64,000 nt of DNA from Favolaschia claudopus (Eukaryota; Basidiomycota; Agaricomycetes; Agaricales; Mycenaceae), in contig JAWWNJ010000028.1 in assembly GCA_037176885.1 (NCBI GenBank), forward strand, positions 930,001-994,000. Direction: 5' to 3'. Under the pieces are notes generated by a model. It saw only the letters and a program-made list of their open reading frames with translations. It did no database searches and was not told where the DNA came from. Shown here piece after piece: positions 41,647 through 52,659 of this stretch (its first letter is position 1; each line of letters opens with the position of its first letter). Both the position numbers and the translations under genes were made by a program.

Positions 41647-43038
41647 CTACTTCATGCTTGTTTGAGTATAGAACATCCTCATCTCGGGGCTCAACGTAAG
41701 TATGGTCAGAGGGGTATACGGAGGAAGCACGGGCACCCTCTTGAACAGATTCTTGATCTGTCGAACGAGCTGTGCTGGCCAATCGAGGAGGTAAAATCGT
41801 TGTCCAGGTCTTCGAAGATGCCAGGAGCCAAGCTTACGAGTGATCTCGTCCAATCGCTCGATGACCTCTCCACTTGTTGGACGCAGGGCGGGGTCCCGTT
41901 GAGTCATATCTTCGATCAACGGGTCGAGAAAGCTGAGTGGGCCGTATAATCGTAATCTCTAGAACACACAAGAATTGACAATATTGAACACCAATTCCGA
42001 ACAAAATAGTAAGAGATGGCCTTACGATGTGCGTGCTCAATGGAAAGGCCTTATACATAAATTGCCGCTTGAGCAGATTACCAAGGAAGTAAATGTCTGG
42101 CTGGAAGGGGTTACAGGGAATATCATACGCAGCCCCGAGGTGTTCAGGAGGTGACTTGTCGCCTCCGCAAATTACCTCCTCCGTCGGTGGTCCGTGCGCA
42201 GGATCTTATCGACGTGAAAGGCCAAAGTCGATGATATAGTAGCGAGGCCAACACTCGGTGCGAGTGATGTGTCGCGCAAAATGCTTATAAGAGGGGTCCA
42301 TCCAAGTTTGAACTGGATAAAATCCCTCGGGATAGAGTAAAGTGGGGCCTTGCATGATGTTATTAAATGTACAGTCACTGTCAAGCGATGGGTCATTTCT
42401 TGCTATCACCGGACATCTCATTTGACTCGAAGGACGTACCGGTGAGCGACGAGATTTTCGTGCATGTATTGAATTCCCTAGGAGAGGTAATCAGATCGAG
42501 ACATGAATAACTCTGAGAAGCTACCTCGAAAATGTCTCTCCAGCAGGCCATAACCTCCCCGACCGTTTCAAAGACCGGTCGTTGGCAGGTCACGAGCTGA
42601 GGCATCACCGAAATTTGCTTGTCAGAATCCTCAGGATCCGGCAAAAGTTCGAGCAACGGCACACAGTGATTTCGCGGATGTCCCAGGTGCGGGGGCGAAG
42701 AAAACATCTGAGCTATCTCCACCTCGTGCGGATGCAGACTTGTGGAAACTGATTTGAGTAGGACCTTTGTGTCGTCCCACGTACGTACGGCGTCCATTAT
42801 GGTGTGGCGCTGAGAAGTGAAGATTTTTCTCGACAACAAGTCCTTGGATAAGAAAACAGGGTCGTACGAAATAGAGCACTTGACTCTCTTCCTGCGCCGT
42901 CTCGTCGAGAGTTTGATACCTCGAGGCGAAGTCGGGATCGAATTTGGGGCGGAGGCGGTACCCTTGATGGAGGAGGAACTCCCGGCGGTCAAACCAGTAC
43001 GTCTCCCGCCCTAAACGAGGAGGTGAGTTGGAGGCCAT
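41647..43038 (-). pseudogene. Kinase-like gene with one in-frame stop
   Basis: Exons 43038-42880, 42809-42525, 42477-42440, 42377-42026, 41958-41647 total 1146 nt, in frame throughout except TAA at 42208-42206. N-terminus YWFDRREFLLHQGYRLRPKF is typical of a basidiomycete kinase-like family. There is a VLLK Lys, HPHEVEIAQMF (Glu helix), NHCVPLLELL, catalytic HRD split by an intron (AHR/DCTFNNIM, with Asn) and DFG in IIDFGLSRR. The stop follows directly. After it come GGDKSPPEHLGAAYD and DIYFLGNL, and the C-lobe DPALRPTSGEVIERLDEIT. Relatives usually have Tyr at the stop position (recollection). Probably a recent nonsense allele; readthrough or sequencing error are alternatives. Confidence 0.8.
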
Positions 43039-43460
43039 GGCGGTAAAGAACAAGGAACGGCGGCGTGACAGTCACATTGCGCTGTGGCCTTCTGTTGGCG
43101 CGCTGACCCTGAGCCTGCTTCAAGTCGCTGATTCTGACCTTGCCCTCGCGTGCAAAGCCAGGAGGATCGATTAACTGCATGAATGGGTGTGTGGAAGCAT
43201 GGATGCATGCAGCGAACGCTCGAGACGGGTCCTCACTCAAACTGAGTCGATCTAAGTAAGAAAATAGATAGCATTGATGTGTAGATAACAGACACAGATT
43301 TGTGTACGACCGTAGCTGAGTCGTGATACAATCTGTAGATAAAGGTAAGATTGTTCACGCAGAACAGAAGCGGGGCAAGAAGTAGGACGCACTTCAAAGC
43401 ATTCCCTTGCAATTGCGCCATGTCCTCCTCCTCGTCCACGTCACCCCCGACCAGCCCTCC
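43039..43460. other. Intergenic
   Basis: Shared spacer between the kinase-like gene start and the 3' end of the next gene. No gene supported. Confidence 0.45.
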
Positions 43461-44544
43461 TCATCGCTCAGCAACATACAACGCATTCGTCGCAGCCACC
43501 TCCAGCCTGTGAAGCATCTTCCGCAAGCGCTCGATCTTTTCCGCCACGTCCGCGTTCGCTGGAGCGGGCGAAGCAGGCGGGGACGGCGACGGCGTTCGCA
43601 CGTTCTCGAGAAGTACCATCGAGACCTTATAGCTCATGCAATCAACCAGCCATGCCGTCTCAGTGGGGTCGGGCTCTGCGACGGGCGGCGCAACGGGGTA
43701 ATCATACATCGGCATGCGCGGCACAAGCGGGGGCAGCGGAGGAAGTGGGATGCTCCAGGTGAACGAGTCCCCGACACACCGCGGGATGCGGACACCCAAC
43801 TCGGAGTTGCTGTTCGATGCGGGGAACTCGAGCATCGTCCACCCCCGATCAATGTACTTCTGTCGGCCAATTTCTTGCCCCGTGCCAACGGTTTCGATGA
43901 TGAGCGCTTTTTGCAGGACGAAGGTGTGCCAGGGGTAGAGCGAGAAGGCGGTGGAGTGCGTTATGAAGTTCATGACGCAGGCTGGGTGGATGGCATTAGT
44001 TATGTTTCTGTTGATGAGAAAATGCAAGACGGAACGCACTGGAATGGAAGTTGAGTGTGATTTCCATCGGACTCGTCACTGCGACGATGAGCTGAATTTT
44101 CTGCTCGCCCTTGTGGAAGTCGAACACATCTGCGATCCCGCGTCCAAGATAGCTCATCCGCTGACCATTCACAGAGAGCGGAAGTTGTAAGGAAATACTA
44201 AGCTCTTGATTCTCTTTCGCTTTAAATGTGTACCCGTTCTCCAAAATGAAGACCGCTGCGAGCGACGCCATGGCGCGACCGACATATAGATCCAGATCGG
44301 AATCCTCCCAGGTAAGACGATTGAAGAACTGAAGCCCCATAGACCCCGAAATGATGGTCCCCGTCTGCTGCTGCATGCGTCGGAATTGCTCGACGTTTTC
44401 GCGACTTCCGAAAAAGCGGCGGAGGAGGCGCGAGATGTCAAAACAGATCTCGTGGGTTAGAGAGCGAATACGTCGGGAAGTAGACATTAAGCGGACGAGT
44501 TCGCGGGTGTCGAGGAGGGAGAATAGTGCGTCATGCGGACCCAT
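43461..44544 (-). CDS. F-box-like / nucleotidyltransferase-like protein, copy 1
   Basis: Two exons, 44544-44040 and 43981-43461, joined by a 58-nt GT-AG intron; 341 aa from the ATG shared with copy 2. Open frame runs on upstream to 44790 and may add an N-terminus (SAAERFL, also near copy 2). N-terminal ALFSLLDTRELVRLMSTSRR looks like a degenerate F-box. GSMGLQFFNRLTWEDSDLDL has the GS...DxD pattern of nucleotidyltransferase folds, followed by SYLGRGIADVFDF. The second exon (MNFITHSTAFSLYPWHTFVL) completes the fold; a helical tail ends the protein. Such families are expanded in mushrooms, mostly of unknown role; catalytic activity is not established. Copy 2 is at 52660-53642 on the other strand. 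Confidence 0.8.
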
Positions 44545-46150
44545 TGCGAGGTCGCTGCACAAGATATCGATTTCTGTATAAACATGGTATAGTGTGTGGC
44601 AGACGTACAAGAAACGCTCGGCGGCCGATCTTTGCACTGGGGGCTGCCGTCGGGATGCATAGCGTCCACGCAGACCGCTGAGACCGCTCAGCGACGCCAT
44701 CGAACAACGGGAACGAGCAGGATGAAGACAAGAAGAAGGTGGGAATTTGATGCGACGCGCAATCACATGGAATGCAGGGGTTCTTCCCACCGCTCAACGT
44801 TCAGCACAAAGACGGCTGACGAAGGGCAAGATGAAGGGTGCTTTCATACAGAGCGGATAACGCATATATCGGATACGTACTTCGATTGAATCATAGAAAT
44901 ATTAACAACCTTGCAATTTCCCTCCCCATCCCCAACGAACCTGCGAAGTGTGCCGCCTCCTGTGACTTGAGTCCTCGCTCTCATTCCAATGATCTCCCTC
45001 ATATCCTCCTCCCAGCCCTCTCCCCTCCCTCTCCCCGATTCCTTACGCACCATGACCTCCCTCACACTTGAAAACCGCCTGCAAAATCCCCGCGTTCTGG
45101 TCATCCTCCTCTTCCATCTTTGCCAACTTAGAGTGTTATCACGGCCACACGTACTCCTCACCCATACACCCATAAGGCGCACCACCTCTGCCCGCATGTG
45201 CGGCAGGTTTACGGGTGCACAAGCTTACAGACTCCCTCGCCATCGACTCAGATGTCAAGCGCCTTCTCAGTGAACAGGGAGCTGTTTGAAGTCGCGGCAT
45301 TCCGACGATCGTCGATGTTGGCAATGCTGAGTATCCCTGCCGCCAGACCTGGGAGTTTGGGGTATTCGGCGCGATGCCCAACTTGAGCTTGGGAAAGCGC
45401 GTCTCGATACGCGAAATCCGAAACGCTTCGGAGCGGGAAGAGGGGCCGGTGAGAGTGATCGTGTTTTGAAAGGCGAGGGACAACAGGGGAGTATGGTTGG
45501 GGAGGGACTCATGGAGATCGTCGAGAACGATCCGTGCCATGAAGACAGATGGAGGCGAGTGTACGCTTGACTTGACACCCGCCTTGCGTTGAGTAGATGC
45601 AGGCGCCGCCGGGTGAGAAAGGGGAGGAGGATCCGGCGAGCAGAGAGAGCAGAGAGAGACGAGGCGCGCTGATAGCGGCCAAGGAGGAGCAAGCACGTCA
45701 AAATCGACGGTCAATGGCAATCATACGAGATCTTGGTTTCGAGGAGGACAGCGCGAAAGAAAGGGTCGACGGATGACGACGCGGTGCGGATATTTCGCCG
45801 TGAGTGGTGACGCGTTCGCACGACGACAGGACCACAGCGGAACGCATGCATCCCTGGACGTCCAGGGATGAAAGAACTGATATTCGCAGACTCGAAGTGA
45901 GGAGGAGTAACAAGACGTCGCTGAGATTCATACATTTTATCGGTTACAGCATCAGTTTTGAGATCAAAGAGAACGCAGTTGACGGATACTGCAGAAAGCC
46001 CGAGCCATAGATTCATGGGCTGCCGTGCATGCGCCGTCGGGTAAGGCCCCAGAAGGGGAGCTGTCGGCGGATGTATGGCCATACGATGGATAAAGAGAAG
46101 ATTGGCGCAAAGGTAAGAGTTCACAGAGCAAAAAGGGTCGAAAGATTTCA
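44545..46150. other. No supported gene; overlapping weak frames
   Basis: Upstream of copy 1. Minus-strand frames at 45139-45720 (193 codons) and 45711-46286 (191 codons) have protein-like composition (FPKLKLGIAPNT; CVLFDLKTDAVTDKM) but no domain I can name. They could be exons of a decayed or spliced gene. Confidence 0.35.
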
Positions 46151-46560
46151 GCAAAAAGCCAATTGAATCCAGCAGTAAAGGTGGCAAGCGAGTCGACGGA
46201 TATTGCGCCAGATTCCCAAAGGCTGAAGCGAAGGAAGACCAAGTAGCGAGTTCGGAGGAAGAGGGGAAAGGGGACAGTATAGGCAATTGAGGAGTCGGCC
46301 CAAAGCGCTCAGATAGATAGGATAGAGAGCAGCATGGAGAACGCCGTTGACCAACGGCGAGAGCACACTATTAGTCGTCCTCTAGTACACGATAGTTCAA
46401 GCTCATGGCGCTAGAACTCCGACGTGAAGAACGGCGCTGTCGCTCGTATGCTGCTGCTACTGGTAGGGTTCCGCCGTAGGTCGACTCGAGTTGTGGTGAG
46501 GGTTGTGGTGTTCGGAGTTTCGGCAGCGAATGTCCGACACAAACAAGACACAAAGCTTGT
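46150..46560 (+). repeat. Decayed duplicate of the copy 2 upstream region
   Basis: Collinear with 51.9-52.3 kb at an offset of ~5.73-5.74 kb: GCTGAAGCGAAGGAAGACC versus GCTGAATCGAAGGAAGACG; CAAAGCGCTCAGA in both; CGTATGCTGCTG in both; GTTCGGAGTTTCGG in both. At 52 kb this leads into the F-box-like/NTase-like gene; here no such ORF follows, so it appears to be a promoter remnant of a third copy. Confidence 0.6.
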
Positions 46561-48425
46561 TGTTTAAAAATGTTTTCCTTGCGTTTTCCTCGACATCGTC
46601 AGTCTCGGCTTCAAGCGCTAGCTGGCAAGCTGCTCGTCGGCAGTCTAATCTCTACGGCGCGTCATAACGCCGTCTTTTAACTGTTTCCTCAAGCGGCTTT
46701 TATCCTCTCTGTCCTCTCGAAAAACTTTGTCCTTTTTCGAGTTTTTCTCTGACCCTGCCAATCAGTTCGCCACAGTTCTTGCTCAACGAATGGACGTTCT
46801 CTTGGAGCGGTAGTCGTCCACGTACCTCGAGAGCTCTATGACTCTGTGCCTCGATTGATGAACACCATCGTCTTTGACTTGGCAGATGTTACTTTCTTTC
46901 GCTTCCAAAACTGCATCCCAGCGGGCCAATTCACAGCTACCTCCCCCTGACTCAATGCCTTCGCTTTTTCATCTCGGCAGTCTCTCTCTTTACCAGTGTC
47001 ACTGCTTGAGTATGTCGCGACGTCAATGGCCACCTCTTCGTCCAACTACATCATCTGCGATGCAGCCCTCCTCCTCCCCGTCCCATTTCCCCCCAAACCT
47101 CCGCTTCTCGTTCTCTCCGCAACGTCGCATGAAATTGCCGTGCACCTGGAATCATATATGACCCTACGCGACAACTCAAGTCATTCTCCCTTCATGCCTA
47201 CAAAACTCAAGAAACTGCTCTCACCGCCGACTCGACGACACCGCGACTTGTTTCTGTCCTGGCCAGCACTCCGCCTGCCCTCCTCGCACCCCCTCTTCAC
47301 CTCCGCTCCCCTCCCGCTTTGGTAGCGTTTCCGTGTCCCGTACCATTCCATTCCCCTTTGTCACACTGATTATGGCCCACCGCCCTCCGACTGGAAATAT
47401 CATACGTATACTCTGCACCATATAGTAGCCCTTAGCAACGCAATATTCATCTCCTTTCAATCCCCGACTTTTCGACGCGACCTTCCTTCGACCTGCACTC
47501 AGCTACAAAATCGGAGCAACTTACCCCTCTTCCTGACTATGCCTTACTGCGCTATAGACAGTGCTCTCTTGTCCTTCTTCGACCGCTTCATGGTATTTTG
47601 AGCAGGTTTCGTCAAGCGCGGCCGCCTGGAGTGGACCCTTCCGCTGCAAACATAACCCAACGGAAACTCGGACTCAGGCACTTGCCGTAAGTGTCTCTCC
47701 TCCCTCATCATCTGCCCAGTTCTCCGCACAATCCCATCCCGCCTCTTTCCTACCTTTCCCTCATGCACCCCTGTATCGTATACATAGAGTTGTCTCTATT
47801 TTTTTTACCATGTGTGTGTGTGATAGTTGTTCAGACGTGAAGTGACAAAAAAATTGAAGGTCAGAATGGCCCCGGCGGGGGAGGAGCCACGCTGAGGGCT
47901 GCGGAGGCGGAACAGCACGCTAGAGTCGACCGTAGACGAATGCCGTTTGTTCTCTTATTTCCAAGGCAGAGAGGACAAGGCTAGCAACTCCGAGAACGCC
48001 GACAGATGAAGGCGGGTCATGGTCTGGGTAGTTTGCGGAATGCGAAACCACCGATCAAGCGCTGTCGAACTCGAAGCGGATTTTTCGTCGCGATGTCGAT
48101 GGATTCGAGGGGGGGCGACGCATGTTGTTGCCCCAGAGGCAGAGCAAACCAATTGGTCAAGTGTGTACGGCGATTCAGAGTTTTGGGTCCTCAGATTCGA
48201 AGGTCAATAAGACATCACGGAAGCTCGTGCATGCTGGTTGCAGGAATCCGGAGAGATTGCAGGCGCTTCGAATAACAATGGCTGCTGCATGACGATATTG
48301 AAGAGCGGCAGCAACAGGAAGACGCGTCTCGTTTCTTTTTGTCAGGCAAGTCAAGGATACACTACCATTAACTACCACGCAGATGCATTCACAAAGGCCA
48401 TAAGATAGCAAACCATGGGACTCCT
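46561..48425. other. No supported gene
   Basis: Pyrimidine-rich tract and weak plus-strand frames (46874-47325, 47561-47845) without recognisable domains. Short T8 and (TG)n runs near 47800-47822. Nothing else seen. Confidence 0.35.
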
Positions 48426-51400
48426 TCATTCATTAGAATAAACTTCAGCGCCATTAAACCTGACCCTCTTCAACCTCGGACACATCCGTAAAATTCTCCT
48501 CACCAGCCCACCCTCCACCTCCGGAACCATTTGCCCTTTCCCTGCCCCGTCATCCACCCCTAACTCCCTCAGCTTAGGAAACCTCGGAAGAAGCGTTTGC
48601 AAAATCCCGGCATCCTCGCTCTCGTTCATCCTCGCCTTGACAACTCTGAAGTTACGCCAAACACTCATACTTGGCCATGGGACCACCAACCCGCTGACCA
48701 TTCCCGCCGCCTCAGGCCAAGGGGGCGCCTCCCCCATGACCTTACGGAACCCCTCATCGGTCAGCCAGGCGTTGAATTGTTTGGCAGTCCACCGGGTGGA
48801 TTTGGCGTTGAGGTCAAGGACTATCATGGGCAATGCTGCTCCTTCGGCTCGCGAGAGCCGGAATGTCCTGAGAGTCTGTGCAACAGTAACCTCCGGATGG
48901 GGTGCAGACATTGTGGAAATCCGGATTTCCAGACGATCAAGAACAGGGAGAAAGTTGGTTGCGGTCGTATCCTGCTCACAAAGGAAATGCATGATGAACG
49001 CCGTCGAAGCTGCCAACACTTTCAGATGGGTGAACGCTGGCACTGGCCCCCGAGATATCGAGATATACTTCGTGCCTCTCGGCGGAAGCGCCAGATACCT
49101 CAAGTTTCGAAGCTCGCAAAGCAGGCCGATGAGTTCCACATCCAGCGAAGGCGACGAGGCGGGTATTTCGAGCTCGACTAGGTTCGGAAAGTTTTGTTGC
49201 CGGATGACATCGAGAAGACACTCGGAGGTGATGCTCAGGCTCAGACGCGTGAGCTGCGAGCCACACAAGAAAGAGAATAACCAGCGAATCCCAGCTTCGT
49301 GTGTCGGATTCACATTTGATGGGTGAAAGGAAAAGGAGTGAAGCTGGGAGGGTGCCGCAGCTCCTCGTGGTCTCCACAAAGAATCCAATTCCAAAACCGA
49401 TTTTAACCATGATTTAGGGGGACTGAGCGGCAGATACGGTGTACCATACACCACCAACTCCCTACACCCCTTGACCAGCATCACATCCATAAGCGCACCA
49501 AAAGTCTCCCTCCACCGCGTCACCACCTGCTCGTTCACTAAACAATGCTCGTCAAACTCCCCAGCCAACGCCAACTCGACCCGCTTCACACCCTCCAATG
49601 TCTCGAAGAATGAAGTGAGCCGTTGGATGTTGGAGAGGTAGCAGGAGATGTGGCCGCGTGGTTTGAAGCGGCATCGGACCTCCCCGATGCGTCGTCCTTG
49701 AAGATAGCACTTCCAAGACGAAGAGGGGGATAGGGAGGGGGAAGAGGAAGAGGAAGCGAAGAAAGGGAGCGATGAATTCAGCGCAGAAAGCACATCCGCG
49801 CCGCCAGACAAGTTGACAAGACGGAAATCGCATGATTGCGCCGGGTCGGGCATGCCGTTGGCAGCAAAATAGCATGGTAGAGCAAGGAGGTGTAGACGGC
49901 GGGAAAGCCGGGAGAGGTGGTAGAGTTCGGCAGGGGATAAGAGATTCATGATGACCAATAGGATGTCGTCGGGGAGGTCGAGGAAAGGGCTGCTTTTACC
50001 GATGTCTTCATCCTCGCAAAAGGATAATGCACGACCATCCGCGTCTTCCACCCTCACCGCTTGTACATTCGGCGACACCCTCTGTATCTCCCTCACTGCG
50101 GCTTTCAGCGCCTCCTTCTCCTTCCCTGCATCAACTCCAAGCCCATTCGCATCCACACCCGCCACTGACAACTCTAGCTCCTTTAACCCCGGAAACACTC
50201 CCACCCACCTCGCCAACACCGCCCCTCCTCCGCGACCCCCCTTCCTCATATCCAGCTTATAATCCTTTACCTGCAGCTTTACAAACGGTCCAAACGCCTC
50301 CGCCCACCCCGCACCGTGCACAACCGCGGCGTCGAGCACGCGACACATATGCGTCTCCGGCGCGGAGTTCAAGGGCAGTTTGAACGCGATGTCGAGGTGG
50401 AGGGGAAGCGATGGGTGTGTGGCGCGTAAGCGGGCGGAGAGGGTACACAGTAACGGGACGGTGGGTGGCGTGGTGAGGTCGAGGAGGGTGAGGAGAACGG
50501 TTAGGGATGTTAGGCTGCGAAGGGGGACGTGGGGACGAAGGAGGGAGGACAGGTGTTCGGGGCGGGTGGAGAGCGTTGTTAGGTGTTTGAGGGGGTGGTT
50601 TGAGACGAGGAATGAAAGCAGTTGGTGAGAACGCAAGCGAGGTGGTCGAGTGAGGTTTGGTGCAGGCGCGATGGCGCGGAAGGACGGCCCCTCAGGAAAC
50701 TGGGGCGACGAATCCGTCGTCAAGGTTTCGAGCTTGGAGAATCGGTATAGCAGGGTAACCAGCACCGAAGCTGGCAGTCGTATCCCCAAAATCGATAGGT
50801 GCAGGAGACGAGGGACGGTGTCGGCGATCTCGCTGAGTAGCAACACCCAATCGTCCGGTGCGATGAGCATGCGTAGACGAAGAGTGGTGATAGCTCTACT
50901 CGAGAGCACGGTGTGTGTGTATTTATTGAGAGGAGGGAGGACAAGGAGAGGAGTGTCGATGAGGAAAGTTATCGGCGGGGAACGGGGTTTTGACGAGAGT
51001 GTTTGGCGCAGTTTCGAAGAAAAGGACGAGAGAAAGACGGGGCGTAGACCGATGACAGAGCGAGGAAACCCTTCCAGGAGGTATACGCCATCAAAGTCCC
51101 ACCCTGTCGAGACCTGAAGCGATTTCAGGTTCGGAAGGTCCTGCGCGACGCAATCCAAAAGCGCGAGGAGGTCCGTATTGAGAGGGTACCCCTTCCCTTG
51201 CTTCGCAAGAAGCCGCGGGTCGCTGTACATGTGCTTTTCATCCTCTACGAACGCGATGCTGACGCGGTCGATGGATTGGCGGTGCTTTTGGAGAACTCGG
51301 ATGCACCGTCGAACATTTCGCGAAATTGGGGTGGTGTCAAAAGTCCGCATGAAAGTCACGGAGAGATTAGGTATCTTGGGGACGTATAGTGCATTCTGCA

Positions 51401-51578
51401 ATGCGACCAGGGCGGAGGGCCCCGTAGCAGCAGAAGGTCCGTCCAAACGAATGTGACACTGCATGGTTGGGTCCGTGACCCCGTTCTTCAGCAGCAGTAC
51501 ATTCACAACAAGTTGATTGAGCCGTCTACATGTGTAGCATAGAGAGTGTATGTCTGCAGGCAAGAGATATTCAAGCAC
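48426..51578 (-). CDS. Double F-box / leucine-rich-repeat protein
   Basis: A single uninterrupted frame of 1050 codons. The N-terminus is already inside an F-box-like helix (LLPADIHSLCYTCRRLNQLV), so a short upstream exon probably carries the true start; the frame is open back to ~51620. LRR-like text follows to ~residue 530. Then a second, complete F-box: LDLPDDILLVIMNLLSPAEL and YHLSRLSRRLHLLALP, again followed by LRR-like repeats to FPKLRELGVDDGAG and the C-terminus. Each F-box is followed by a matching QCHIRLDGPS / SCDFRLVNLS segment, so the protein is an internal tandem duplication or gene fusion. F-box proteins recruit substrates to SCF ubiquitin ligases (family role). Confidence 0.8.
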   Translation of the reverse strand: MLEYLLPADIHSLCYTCRRLNQLVVNVLLLKNGVTDPTMQCHIRLDGPSAATGPSALVALQNALYVPKIPNLSVTFMRTFDTTPISRNVRRCIRVLQKHRQSIDRVSIAFVEDEKHMYSDPRLLAKQGKGYPLNTDLLALLDCVAQDLPNLKSLQVSTGWDFDGVYLLEGFPRSVIGLRPVFLSSFSSKLRQTLSSKPRSPPITFLIDTPLLVLPPLNKYTHTVLSSRAITTLRLRMLIAPDDWVLLLSEIADTVPRLLHLSILGIRLPASVLVTLLYRFSKLETLTTDSSPQFPEGPSFRAIAPAPNLTRPPRLRSHQLLSFLVSNHPLKHLTTLSTRPEHLSSLLRPHVPLRSLTSLTVLLTLLDLTTPPTVPLLCTLSARLRATHPSLPLHLDIAFKLPLNSAPETHMCRVLDAAVVHGAGWAEAFGPFVKLQVKDYKLDMRKGGRGGGAVLARWVGVFPGLKELELSVAGVDANGLGVDAGKEKEALKAAVREIQRVSPNVQAVRVEDADGRALSFCEDEDIGKSSPFLDLPDDILLVIMNLLSPAELYHLSRLSRRLHLLALPCYFAANGMPDPAQSCDFRLVNLSGGADVLSALNSSLPFFASSSSSPSLSPSSSWKCYLQGRRIGEVRCRFKPRGHISCYLSNIQRLTSFFETLEGVKRVELALAGEFDEHCLVNEQVVTRWRETFGALMDVMLVKGCRELVVYGTPYLPLSPPKSWLKSVLELDSLWRPRGAAAPSQLHSFSFHPSNVNPTHEAGIRWLFSFLCGSQLTRLSLSITSECLLDVIRQQNFPNLVELEIPASSPSLDVELIGLLCELRNLRYLALPPRGTKYISISRGPVPAFTHLKVLAASTAFIMHFLCEQDTTATNFLPVLDRLEIRISTMSAPHPEVTVAQTLRTFRLSRAEGAALPMIVLDLNAKSTRWTAKQFNAWLTDEGFRKVMGEAPPWPEAAGMVSGLVVPWPSMSVWRNFRVVKARMNESEDAGILQTLLPRFPKLRELGVDDGAGKGQMVPEVEGGLVRRILRMCPRLKRVRFNGAEVYSNE

Positions 51579-51639
51579 ACATTGTGAAATGTCGCAAAAA
51601 TTTCGGTGTGCGCCTGCAGCAGCAGCAGCTGCAAGATAC

Positions 51640-52659
51640 GTTGGTCACTGATAACCTTTGGATAGTCTGTCCAACGCACTGTTATTCATCTCTTTGACCT
51701 TCAGATAGTCCCAGGACCGTCACGGTGGTACTGAAAGACTCCTGAAGGCGAAAGAAAGACACGCCGGTGAGGTCGACGACACTGATTTACGTCAATTGAG
51801 GCGAAGAGGAGAGAGGCTCTTGGGGTATGTGGTTCATTCGTTGGAGAGCAAAGTGACGATTTGGTAGACGATTGAAAGCAGCGACGACAAGAGAGTGGTT
51901 CGAGGTATGTACTATATATTGCGCGGGTTTCCCAAAAGCTGAATCGAAGGAAGACGTCAAGCTGGCGAATCTACAGGGAAAGCGGTGATGAGAGATTGCT
52001 GAGATTCAGTATAGGTCACTGAGGATGAGCGCAAAGCGCTCAGAAAGACAGAGGGTGGCTTGGCGAATGCGAGCACTTCAGCAGGCTACCATTTGTAAAA
52101 TCTCGTTTTGTCGTCCTCCACAAGATAGTCCGGGCTAAGTGAGCGCTAGAAACTTGCAGCGAAGGACTCAGAGATAGCCCTAGTGTTCGTATGCTGCTGG
52201 CACTGCCGCCTGCGTCGACCCAAGATCTGTGCTGGAAGTGGAAAGAGTGTGTTCGGAGTTTCGGCGCGGATGTCCGACGCTTCTCGAATCTCGTCAACTT
52301 CGAGCAGCTCCGAGTCTTGGTAACGAGTTTAAGTTATCGAGTGGAAGTCAGTGCAAGAGACCATCGGAAACTCCGAACACATCTCTTTAGATCTCTCTCC
52401 ACCAACTTCCACCACAGATCTCGACCCATCGCCAGCGGCATACGAGTATCAGCGCTATCCCTTGCGACAAATTTTCAGCGCAGCGATTCCCGAATCCCCA
52501 CCATGTTCTATGTGCAAGCCATGCAGACTCGGTCACTGGCTGGGCGCTATGCACCGCGATATACAAGAAATTCAGCGGCTGAACGCTTTTTGTACGCTTT
52601 GACGCGTTTTTCTAATCCAAATTGACATAGAAATTGATCACCTCATTAGCGACCTCAAC
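51640..52659 (+). promoter_or_regulatory. Upstream region of copy 2, duplicated
   Basis: Noncoding upstream sequence shared with 46.15-46.56 kb. An ATG at 52503 opens a short frame ending SAAERFLYAL, similar to the copy 1 upstream frame, but a stop before 52660 separates it unless spliced. The promoter of copy 2 should be here. Confidence 0.45.

Noticed and set aside
43407..44054. 215-codon Arg/His-rich plus-strand ORF
   Set aside because: Antisense to exon 2 of the F-box-like/NTase-like copy 1, which has a paralogue and a valid intron.
48597..49326. Long plus-strand ORFs
   Set aside because: Antisense shadows of the double F-box/LRR gene.
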